This document shows positions 12,294 to 22,394 of a stretch of 64,000 bases of DNA, piece by piece. Position 1 is the stretch's first letter. Every line of letters starts with the position of its first letter. Source of the stretch: Fagopyrum homotropicum (Eukaryota; Streptophyta; Magnoliopsida; Caryophyllales; Polygonaceae); contig BSWB01000005.1 of assembly GCA_033239125.1 (NCBI GenBank), positions 116,994,494 to 117,058,493 of the forward strand, written 5' to 3'. The position numbers and the translations under genes were made by a program. A model generated the notes under the pieces. The model searched no databases and had not been told where the DNA came from. It saw nothing but the letters and a program-made list of their open reading frames with translations.

Positions 12294-13041
12294 ACGCTAT
12301 CGGATTGGCTAACCGAAAGAAAAAAAACGAAAGAAAGAAAGAAAGAAAAGAAATACGAAAGCACATGAGAAAATATATCGTACGATCAGTTGGGGCTAGT
12401 TGGTTAATTATCACCTATGCATCGATGCGATCGAGTCTAGCATGCTATATGTTATGTTATGATTATTTATATGTGATGATATGATATGAGATATTTATAT
12501 GAATTTATATGTATATATGTGGTATGATAATATGCTTGATTGTTTATATGCTATGTGTTATGGATGGTTGTGGATGTAATGTGAATGTGGACATGTATGT
12601 GTGTGCTTTGGAATGTGAGAAAAGGGTATAGAGTGTCCTTTGGGGACGGGATATTAGATACTTATATATATTGGGGAGTGTGATTTGTATACCCTTACTG
12701 AGCGTGTGGATCATTGTTGTTATATCCACATTTTATTTCAGCTACTCAAACTTGGCATGACCAAGGCAAGGACGTTGGACCCAAAACCTGGATTTGAGAT
12801 CATATCAAGTGGGTTGTTATGGGATGCTACCGCCTAGGATGTTTTGTGTGGTTTTAAACAGTTGTGTTTTGTTAAACAGGGTTTTATGACGTATGTTAGT
12901 ATGTATATATGTTGTGAATATGGTTGTAAGATAAAGTTTTAAACATGTACGTTTTCCGCTTTTCCGCTTTTCCGCTTATTGCTTTAAACAGGGTTAATTA
13001 ACTGGTAATAAACTAGAAATGAAATAGGTGTCACATTTGGT

Positions 13042-13053
13042 TGGTATCAGAGT
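13042..13053 (+). other. Primer binding site, initiator tRNA-Met type
   Basis: TGGTATCAGAGT begins six bases after the end of the 5' LTR. It matches the usual plant tRNA-iMet primer site, with the last base changed. Confidence 0.85.
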
Positions 13054-13139
13054 AGGGATATGATTCCTTGGCTTGGGGTGTGGGAAGTTTTCTGAAAAGC
13101 TTTTGAAAGTTTCTTTTTCTTTTAGACGGCGGAGCACAA

Positions 13140-13760
13140 CCATGAAGGGTCGATTGAGTCTATACATGCTCAGGATATAAATGATCAAGAGCACCCTAAG
13201 GTGCCAATTTAGCCCGTATCACTAGCACCATCGGATATGACTGGTATACCTGATTTAGTGAAATATTTGAGAGAAGTTATACCACCACAGGCACAACAAT
13301 GTCTCAGGCCGGTATTATTCTAGTAAAGATGGACAAGAATTTTGAGAAGATTTGCCGCCAAAGGGCAAAGCCGTTTGAGGGACTAATGATCCATTAGTAG
13401 TGGATGAGTGATTAATGAACATTGAGTCCATTCTAGATGGAGTTATCTGCGCTATTGAGAGACGGGTACAATATGATATATCCTTGTTTGAGGGAGCAGG
13501 TAGAGATTGGTGGGAAACGGTCCCTAATGGCCGTAGTGTACCACTAGTGCTGACATGAGGATGATTTCTTGAGAGAGTTTGATGTGATGTTAGTAATGGA
13601 TTGCTCATCCACTCATATAGCTTTGGTTAATTGTGATACAAAGAAGTCACCACGGAGATAAATAGGTAAAGAGAGGTGATTTTCACTGGTGAGAGGAATG
13701 TTATTCCTACTTGCCTCATATTTGCAGTGACAACTTTTAGATTACTTTGGGAAGGGTGCT
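13140..13760 (+). pseudogene. Truncated gag joined to the end of protease
   Basis: Between the primer site and pol there are gag-like pieces (around 13370-13540, including a DWWETV-type stretch), then the sequence jumps to ERNVIPTCL and FRLLW motifs found at the protease-RT junction of these elements. Zinc knuckle and protease active site are absent. Several stops interrupt the frame. The deletion probably lies near 13600-13680. Confidence 0.6.
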
Positions 13761-13768
13761 AGGCTTAT

Positions 13769-16708
13769 TTGGATAGTGTGTCAGATTCTGCCATTGTTAG
13801 CCCCGGAGTATCTGAGCTGGATGTTGTCAGAGAATTTCCTGACGTTTTCCTTGATGATTTACCTGGTTTACCTCCGAGTAGAGAGGTAGACTTCGAGATT
13901 GAGACATTACCAGGTGCAGCACCGATATCAATTGCTCCTTACAAGATGGCTTTGCTAGAGCTAAAGGAGTTAAAGAAACAACTAGAAGAGTTGCTCGATA
14001 AGGGTTTTATACGCCCGAGTATTTCTCCTTGGGGTGCACCAGTGCTTTTTGTGAAGAAGAAAGATGGTAGTTTACGATTGTGCATAGATTACCGTCAACT
14101 GAACAAAATCACAATCAAGAACAAGTATCCCTGACCAAGGATAGATGACTTGCTTGATCAGTTAAGGGGTGCTATAGTGTTTTCAAAGATTGACCTTCGA
14201 TCGGGATACTGGCAGTTGAGGATAGCAGAGAATTCAATACCGAAGACAGCTTTTCGTACTCGGTATGGACACTATGAGTTTACAGTTATGCCTTTTGGGT
14301 TGACGAATGCACCTGCAACATTCATGGCGCTGATGAACTCAATCTTCCAACCTTATCTAGATCAGTTCGTCGTGGTCTTCATTGATGATATATTGATATA
14401 TTCCCGAGATGCAAATACTCATAGAGAACATCTGAGACGTATCTTAGGGATTCTGAGGGAGAGACAATTGTATGCGAAGTTCAGCAAGTGCGAGTTTTGG
14501 ACGGATCAGATTGCCTTTCTAGGGCATGTGATATCACGAGATGGTATACAACCTGATCCATCCAAGATCAAGGTTGTTACAGAATGGGAAATTCCGAAGA
14601 GCATTACGGAGATTCGCAACTTCTTAGGACTTGCGGGTTATTACAGGAGGTTTGTAAAGAACTTCTCGATTATCGCGTGGCCATTGACTAACTTGCTAAA
14701 GAAGAATCAACAGTTTGTATGGGACAACAGTTGTCAAGAGAGCTTTGAAGAACTTAAGAAAAGATTGACTACATTCCCTATTCTGGTTGTACCCTCAAAT
14801 AAGGGTAACTTTGTGGTTTACACCGACGCATCTGGGAGTGGCTTAGGAGGAGTTCTAATGCAGGAAGGGAAGGTAATAGCATATACATCTAGACAGTTGA
14901 GACCTCATGAGCATAACTATCCTACACACGACCTAGAGCTTGCTGCTATAGTTCATGCTCTTAAGACCCGGAGGCACTATCTTTATGGTGATATATTTCC
15001 GGTGTTTACCGACCATAAAAGCCTGAAGTATATTCCAACTCAGAGGGATCTGAATCTGAGGCAGAGAAGATGGATGGAGTTATTCAAGGATTATGATTGC
15101 ACTATAGAGTACCATCCAGGAAAGACGAATGTGGTAGCTGACGCTCTTAGCAGAAAGAGTAGTGACCAAGGCAATAAGGTCAACTACAAAGTTGAGCATC
15201 TATTAGCTCTCAGAGTTATGAGAGTAGAGATGGATGTAAGAGGATCCGAGTTGATAGCGAACATTCAGGTTAGACCGTTGATTCTCGATGAGATTTCAAC
15301 TAGACAAGATGAGGATGCTACACTGAAGAAGTTGAAAGCTAAAGTGGGAGATGCTACCACTACACACTTCCAGTTGTCTGATCAAGAAGTGTTATACAGA
15401 GGTACACGGATATGTGTGCCCAACATTGAGGAGTTAAAGAAGAAGCTACTTGAAGAGGCACATTTCTCGAGGTATTACATGCATCCTGGGAGTACGAAGA
15501 TGTTTAATGATCTGAGGAAGATCTATTGGTGGCCCAGGATGAGACGAGAGGTAGCTGATTTAGTAGCTCGATGTCTAGTGTGTCAGCAAGTGAAGGCTGA
15601 ACACCAAGCACCAACAGGAAAATTACAATATTTATCAGTTCCTGAGTGGAAGTGGGAGCGGATTACAATGGATTTTGTGGTTGGACTTCCTAGGACTTTC
15701 AAAAAGAATGACACGGTATGGGTGATTGTAGACAGATTGACAAAATCTGCCCACTTCTTACCGATGAGACAAGATAACTCCTTAGATGAGCTGGCAGAGT
15801 TGTATGTGAGAGAGAATGTTCGACTACACATAGTCCCTGTATCGATTGTGTCTAATAGAGATCCGAGGTTTACATCGCATTTCTGGGGAAGTCTGCAAAA
15901 TGCCTTAGATACAAGATTGCATTTCAGTACGGCATTTCATCCTTAGACAGACGGACAGTCAGAGAGAACGATTCAGACCTTGGAGGAGATGTTGAGATCT
16001 TGTGTTTTGGAGCTTAAAGGTAACTGGGATTCTAACCTGCCATTGCTCGAATTTGCGTATAATAACAGTTTCCATTCGAGTATTGGTATGACCCCTTACG
16101 AGGCCTTGTATGGAAGGAAGTGTCGCACACCTGCATGTTGGGATTTTGAGGGCATGCGACAGATAGAGGGTCATGAACTTGTACAGCAGACAATAGAGAA
16201 AGTACAAGTAGTAAAGCAGTGCTTGAAGGCGGCACAAGATCGTCAGAAGAGCTATTTTGATCACCATAGACGAGAGATGACATATGAGATAGGCAATAGA
16301 GTGTTTTTGAAGGTATCTCCTTGGAGGGGAGTTATGATATTTGGTAGGCATGGGAAGTTAGCACCGAGATACATTGGTCCATATGAGATCTTAGAGAAGA
16401 TCGGACCACTTGCATATAGGTTGGCGTTACCACATGAGTTATCAAGATTGCATGACGTCTTCCACATATTGGTGCTACGGAGGTATAGGTCAGATCCGAG
16501 TCATATCATTCCCGAACCTGAGATAGAAGTATCTGAGAACTTGTCCTACCCAGAAGAACTAGTTGAGGTTTTAGGCAGGCAGGTTCGAAGATTGAGAAAC
16601 AAGGAGATTTCGATGGTGAAGGTCAGATGGGGACATCATTCAGCTCGAGAGGCTACATGGGAAACCGAGCGAGATATGAGAGCTAGATACCCCTATCTTT
16701 TTGAGTAA
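13769..16708 (+). pseudogene. Tekay-like pol (RT, RNase H, integrase, chromodomain-like) with two nonsense codons
   Basis: One continuous frame of about 980 codons broken only by TGA at 14132-14134 and TAG at 15944-15946. Piece 1 (13769-14134) holds the start of reverse transcriptase (LCIDYRQLNK). Piece 2 (from 14150) holds the RT core with the catalytic motif FIDD, RNase H (VYTDASGSG, later DHKSLKY), the integrase HHCC zinc finger (about 15450-15600) and the first two acidic integrase residues (MDFVVG; SNRDPRF). Piece 3 (15980-16708) holds the integrase C-terminus and, at about 16570-16700, a chromodomain-like tail (VKVRWGHHS, ATWE). Both nonsense changes fall at normally conserved sites and are most simply decay. 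Confidence 0.9.
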
Positions 16709-16803
16709 AAACCTCGAGAAATTGTGATCCGGTTGTGCATCCTTTTGATATATCTACGAGTTTGGTTCTACGTCCTTTCTTAAATTTCGAGACGAAATTT
16801 CTT

Positions 16804-16816
16804 AAAGTGGGAGATA
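16804..16816 (+). other. Polypurine tract of the Tekay-like element
   Basis: AAAGTGGGAGATA ends two bases before the TG of the 3' LTR, the expected position of the plus-strand primer. The GAGACGAAATTTCTT motif common before the tract in this clade lies just upstream. Confidence 0.75.
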
Positions 16817-16818
16817 TT

Positions 16819-18904
16819 TGTAACAGTAAAAAAATCGAAGATAACCTAATCGAGAATTTTAGGGAATTAAATCCGTTTTAACACGAGATACCTCTCGAGG
16901 TAACCTACTCCTAGATGATATTACACCCCGGTGTTATTTGGAGCATTTGGGAGGTTCAATTAATAAAAATGCAGTTGAGAGAAATGATCAGGACATCGGA
17001 CATGTCCTAGATATGAAAAAACATAGAAAGGCAAAACGGTCAAAAGAGTCGCTATTTCGTTTCTTAGCGGCTAAGAAAGACGGCTTAAGAATACGCGTTT
17101 TTCGAGACAATTGTAGAATAATTATCCATACAATATTCCAGATTTATTATTCTAATTTTGAGAAGTTTGGAGAAGGGGGCTTAAACCGCTTTCGGATCGG
17201 TGAAAGGATAATTATCGACTCCGCTAAAGGATAATTATCGACTCCGCTATAACTAGCGGAAATAACGTTTATTAATTCATTTCCTTTCACGTTTCCTCGT
17301 AAAAGCTCTGATTTCTCTCAACCTTCAAACTCAGATCTACTCTTCATTTCTAATCTGATTTCAAATCCGTTTGAGTTTTTGGATTCCTCTCTTCATTCTC
17401 TTCATTTTGGTACCGAGTTTCTACATTTCCGAGCAAGGGAAGGTCTGGTCGAGCATATATGATACAAGGGAGGTTCCATCGCTCAAGTTCCGGTGAATTT
17501 GATGGTGTCCGAGCGTAGCCTGCGTCGTTGTGATTCCGAATATTCTTCTTTCGGATTGTCAATCGGGTGTTGTTGAAGGTTTTGGTTAACTATAGCGTAG
17601 TTCTTTGTGAGCGTATCCAAGCACGATAAAGGAGGATAGTCCGAGTGGGAAACGGACTCAATAGTTGGTTTGCGAGGTTTTATTGTTCTTACCTACGAGG
17701 TAAGTGTATATGAATTACACTTGCTTAATGTATGTTATGTATTTAATATGTCATGATTTTATGCATGCTTGAGTGTATATATCTGTTTGTTATGATTTTA
17801 TGCATGCTTATATATATATATATGTGGAATGATGATGATGACTTGATATGATTTATGAATGCATGCATGAGGTACATGAGATGATAATGGAAAGAATATG
17901 ATGGAAGAATATGATGAAAGCATGAAATTGAGTTATGATATGGAAGTGATAATATAGGATGATAATTGATTAATTATCCCAACTGGGTCCCACACGGGTT
18001 TCCGGGGGATGAAGTCGCTACCTGATCTACAGGGGGCCTCAAAGGTCGCTACCTGATCTATAGGGGGCCTCAAGATGAGAAATATAGTCCAAGATCGCAA
18101 CCTGATCTACAGGGGGTCTTAGGATAAGATGGCCGAGGTCGCTACCTGATCTACAGGGGGCCTAGGACGCTACCGGGTTGGCCAACCGAAAGAAAAAAAA
18201 AGAAAGAAAGAAAGAAAAGAAATACGAAAGCACATGAGAAAATATATCGTACGATCAGTTGGAGCTAGTTAGTTAATTATCACCTATGAATCGATGCGAT
18301 CGAGTCTAGCATGCTATATGTTATGTTATGATTATTTATATGTGATGGTATGATATGAGATATTTATATGAGATTATATGTTTATATGTGGTGTGATAAT
18401 ATGCTTGATTGTTTATATGCTATGTGTTATGGATGGTTGTGGATGTAATGTGAATGTGGACATGTATGTGTGTGCTTTGGAATGTGAGAAAAGGGTATAG
18501 AGTGTCCTTTGGGGACGGGATATTAAATACTTATATATATTGGGGAGTGTGATTTTTATACCCTTACTGAGCGTGTGGCTCATTGTTGTTATATCCACAT
18601 TTTATTTCAGCTACTCAGACTCGGTCTGACCAAGGCAAGGACGTTGGACCCAACACATGGATTTGAGATCATATCAGGTGGGCTGTTATGGGATGCTACT
18701 GCCTAGGATGTTTTGTGTGATGTTAAACAGTTGTGTTTTGTTAAACAGGGTTTTATGACGTATGTTAGTATGTATATATGTTGTGAATATGGTTGTAAGA
18801 TAAAGTTTTAAAAATTTACGTTTTCCGTTTTTCTGCTTTTCCGCTTATTGCTTTAAACAGGGTTAATTAACTAGTAATAAACTAGAAATGAAATAGGTGT
18901 CACA
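16819..18904 (+). repeat. 3' LTR of the Tekay-like element
   Basis: 2086 bp from TGTAACAGTAAAA to GTGTCACA, nearly collinear with the 5' LTR. It keeps a segment at about 17570-17680 (GGTTTTGGTTAACTATAGCG region) that the 5' LTR lacks. Scattered substitutions show that the insertion is not very recent. Confidence 0.92.
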
Positions 18905-20290
18905 CAGGGTGCACTCGGATTCTTCAGATTTTGTCTAAAAAATTTCTCAAAAATTTGCAGCAATAGCAAACCGCGGTCAAAATCTCGGTCGAGGTTTAGT
19001 ATTATCTGGGCTAGATTGTTGATTCGACAATGAATGTCGACAATCAACAATCACTTTTATGATATACTACTTCCCTGTTGCCTTGTGGTTCTTTTATTGT
19101 TGGAGGGGCATAAATATTGCTGTTAGAAAAGATATTCTGTCAAGATTCAACGGATTTGATAAGATCTCACCTACTAGATAAGATCTTAACAATAATATCT
19201 TGTAAATCTCTTTCCTTTGTAAGTATGCAGCTGAATATTATTAGATTTGACTCACATCCAATAACTATATGATCTTCAACTGGATAAAGAAAGATTTACG
19301 AAACTTGGGGATCAAGTAACGTAAAGATCTCAACTTTATGCTCAAAATCTCGAGCGAAGTTTTTTGTAAAAGTCGGGCGAGGTTTCTTTTAAGGTTAATG
19401 GTTAGCTATGGCGTTTCTCTCTTTCAAAAGACACAAGTCAACACACGTTAATCTCAAATAATCTCGCAAAGATAATCGCGACAAGAAAAGACGCAATTCT
19501 TATATGACTCAAAGAAGACTCAAATAAAATTGATCAAACCTCAGACGGACTTCAATCAACTGAGTTGTGATACCACTTTGTTGCGGGGTTGAAGCCGCAG
19601 TTTCCGATCTAGATTGAAAGTCCACGAACAGTCTTAGAGAAGGAATCTCGGTCAAAAACTCGGTCGGAATTCCGCAGTTTGGCCAAGATTTTTGTAACTT
19701 CAAAATCAAAGAACGTGAGTTTGGTGGATTGATAATGGAGAAAAAAAAAGATGGTTTATGGAATGAAATTAATGGAGTTATAAAAAGACACGAACCAAGA
19801 TATTCCCGCAAAAAACCTCGACCAATTATGTGTCAAAATCCCTTAACGAAGAGCTTACCTTAACCCTCATTTCTTTATCATTATACAAGTCTTCTAAGTA
19901 AGACAAGCACAAGGAGGGACTATAATTGAAAAGGAGCACCAACCTTTAAGAAAATTAACACACACGAGCACAACCTAGCAATGACTCACTACGATTCAAT
20001 CAAAGGCTCTCTCTTGTGATTGAATAGGAATGAGTAAAACACAAACTTCATAAGTGAAGCAGAGAGTTCACACAATTTTGGGAAATAATCCTAAAAGATA
20101 GGATCGACAAATACCTTTAAAAATGTTTAAGAGTTTTAATGGTATTAAAATAATAAAACTATCTAAATCTTTTAAGATCGCAACTTGATCTTTATCTTCG
20201 ACAGGAGCCTAAATCTCGGTCAATATTTATGAAAATCTCGGATGAGATTTTGGTCCTCAGGGCTGAGATGTTTTCTCGGGAACTCTTTCT
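18905..20290 (-). mobile_element. Leader and LTR of the older minus-strand gypsy element, right part
   Basis: Continues the sequence interrupted at 10959. On the minus strand, TGGTATCACAACTC (19562-19575) follows CAACA and a 3-nt spacer, so the LTR appears to end at 19579 and extend rightwards to about 20280. Modules of AATCTCGGTC occur at 18977-19010, 19648-19690 and 20212-20272, as in the gag and leader left of the Tekay insertion. The outer LTR boundary was not fixed. Confidence 0.55.
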
Positions 20291-20295
20291 TTGTT

Positions 20296-21330
20296 CTACC
20301 CACCGTTTATGCTTGTTGGATCTCCTTGACCCTTGTTTGGTCCTTCCATGGTAGTCAATAATGTCACTAAAGGAAACATAAGTGTGAGTAAGTTCTCTTT
20401 GAGTGTACAAGTTGCTAATAAACTAGCAACTTCCTCATGGATGGCTTTTGCACTTCTTCTAGTGATGACTCCTTCCATGGTGGGGCTTGAAGATGGTGTG
20501 GTTGTCTTGTCCTTCAATGCCCTATCACTTGATCTAGTAATTGGTCCTTGAGGTAGTGTTGAGAATGATCCCTCATTAATTTTGTTTACCATCCTATACT
20601 TAAATATTGCATTGTCCTCAATGTAAGTAAATGATAAGATAGAAGTAAAGAGAAACTCACAAAATGGTGTAGGGTTGTCTCCTTATCAACGCTTCTTTTA
20701 GGTCATTTAGTTGTACCTGAATCATTAAGCTTGTTTGCCCCTTTAGAGTAGACTCAGGTTTCGTTAGAAATTTCCCCGCTAGGCGAGTGCTTTCTCTACT
20801 TGTTGGGCGACGTGCTTCTCCACCATGTCAAGTATCTTCCCGACGTCCTTTAAGTGTTCAGAAATCTCCTATATGACCTCCATCTCTAGTGACTTCCGTG
20901 CAGCTCATTGCTCACGTTTTCAAAGAATTTTGCAACGTTCTCCTTTATGAGGATAAATTTCTATGGTTTTTTCTCAACAACTTTTTGTAATGGATTTTAT
21001 ATGTTTGTTGTGTTGTTGTACTTGGAGTTTGGGTATCTCACCATCTTGGGTTGTAGAAGTTGGAGTAGGGATTATAATGTTGTCTCAGGTTAGGGTTTTG
21101 ATCCATATAGTGTTCACTCATGTACATTATTTCTTCTTCAGATTGTCCTTTGTGTGGTATTCCGGTCAGGATAGAGCATATTTGAGCTTCATGGTCAAGG
21201 CGGCCACAAAGCTGGAGTAAGGCAACATGGTCAATTTTCTCGTTGGAATCCGTGGAAGCGATTGTCTTTTTGGTCTTTTTCGTTGCGCCTTTGGGATCTA
21301 AAAACTTGTTAGCATGATCACTTAGTTTAT
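20296..21330 (-). pseudogene. Degenerate Athila-like gag C-terminus and pol linker
   Basis: On the minus strand a zinc-knuckle-like stretch (LCGRLDHEAQICSI) is followed by DPYSN/YNPRW-like motifs (21150-21040) that are typical of the gag C-terminus of Athila elements. Further on (20592-20300) comes LPQGPITRS and repeated ITRRSAKAI motifs typical of the linker before protease in gypsy elements. The region between has stops. These may be parts of two remnants. Confidence 0.5.
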
Positions 21331-21389
21331 TTAGGGTTGTGCATCCGGTCCGACTTGATGGTGGATCGGAATTTTCTAAATATTGGACC

Positions 21390-21560
21390 GTCCACTCCGG
21401 TCCTGAACGGTTCGGACCGGAAATTAATTGCTTATTGAATTTGATATAATTTAACGAGAAGTATATCGTCAAATTCCGGTACGGTCCACTCCGGTCCTGA
21501 ACGGTTCGAACCAGAAATTAATTGCTTATTGAATTTGATATAATTTAACGAGAAATATGT
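21390..21560. repeat. 94-bp direct tandem duplication
   Basis: GTCCACTCCGGTCCTGAACG starts at 21390 and again at 21484, and the following text through GAATTTGATATAATTTAACGAGAA repeats with few changes. The GGTCCGGAC-like wording suggests the interior of a non-autonomous hAT-like element. It is non-coding. Confidence 0.85.
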
Positions 21561-21864
21561 CGGAAAATTTTAGCAAGCTAACGAGAGATCTACAAATTTC
21601 ATCCGTAACAACACAAGAACTTCGATTGAGATGCTTGACGTCAAAGTTAAATACTTTTGTTACTTACATGTTCAATACTCAATGAACATACTCGTTCGGG
21701 TTTTCGGGTTCGGGTTCGAGTTTTCGGGTTTCGGGTTACTTACATATTACAAGTTAACCTAAATCCAACCTAATTCTCCTCATAAATCACGTATTTACTA
21801 TCTAGTTATCATAGTTTTGGTTGATTAGAATGTATAGTACAACTGTAGAACAATTAACAACTAA
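21561..21864. other. Intergenic DNA with GGTTCGGGTT runs
   Basis: No gene was seen. A run of TCGGGTT/TTTCGGG words (21694-21740) suggests a remnant of a hAT-type element. Confidence 0.4.
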
Positions 21865-21938
21865 GTCTGGGTGGTGTAGGCGGTTATCACGCTAGTCTCA
21901 CACACTAGAGGTCCCCGGTTCGAACCCGGGCTCAGACA
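21865..21938 (+). tRNA. trnV-CAC: tRNA-Val (anticodon CAC)
   Basis: A complete cloverleaf without intron. The acceptor stem pairs GTCTGGG with CTCAGAC (one G-T pair), and the discriminator is A. The anticodon arm is CTAGT-CTCACAC-ACTAG with CAC in the centre of the loop, and the T arm is CCCCGGTTCGAACCCGGG (stem and loop with TTCGA). TTTT begins directly after the gene at 21939, a pol III terminator. No CCA is encoded, as expected for a nuclear gene. Confidence 0.95.
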
Positions 21939-22394
21939 TTTTACTTTTGAATTTTTACACGAGATCTGCATGATTCGGTAACGAGCAATGAACTTACATT
22001 TTATATGTTTCTATGCTTTGGTCAAGTTTTGAACATCTCCATCATTACATTTGTAACCAAAATTTATGATTCATATTTGCTTATGGTTAAGTGGCTAACC
22101 AAACTTAGACCGTCAAATCCGTGCTTCATTGTTTTATAGGCCAGGTAGTTGGTCAAGCAAGCAAAAAAAACACAGGAGTAGAAGAAGCAAATGCAAACAC
22201 ATTATATAGTTTTATGAAAACATTCAAACTTTTTCATCTCCCCTGCAATATAAGATGCTACTCTAAAAATAAACGTGAAGCAACCCAAACCCCGTAAATT
22301 CCTCAATTAGAGACGTGAATATGAATCAGCTTGAAAGACCATATTGGCTGTCATATCTCACCACTTCACATAGCAAATCACTCAATATGCCACA
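21939..22394. other. Spacer between tRNA-Val and the CBE1-like gene
   Basis: No gene was seen. The right part, next to the stop codon at 22395, presumably contains the 3' UTR of the minus-strand gene. Confidence 0.45.

Larger units (their letters stand above)
10960..13035 (+). repeat. 5' LTR of the Tekay-like element
   Basis: 2076 bp, beginning TGTAACAATAAAA and ending GGTGTCACA. It matches 16819-18904 along almost its whole length, except for a replaced segment at about 11695-11815. It has a TATA box, a tandem repeat at 12141-12293 and a GAAA-rich run near 12320. Confidence 0.92.
10960..18904 (+). mobile_element. Tekay/Del-like chromovirus LTR retrotransposon, defective
   Basis: A 7945-bp element that starts TG and ends CA, flanked by the 5-bp direct repeat CAGGG (10955-10959 and 18905-18909). 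Order: 5' LTR, tRNA-Met primer site, truncated gag, pol, purine tract, 3' LTR. The reverse transcriptase, RNase H and integrase, and the chromodomain-like tail after the integrase, place it in the chromovirus branch of Ty3/gypsy, most like Tekay/Del. The gag C-terminus and protease are missing by internal deletion (about 13600-13700) and pol has two nonsense codons, so it cannot move by itself. Confidence 0.9.

Noticed and set aside
21038..21472. 144-codon minus-strand frame as a cellular gene
   Set aside because: Its zinc-knuckle and YNPRW motifs are those of retrotransposon gag, and its first part overlaps the 94-bp duplication.
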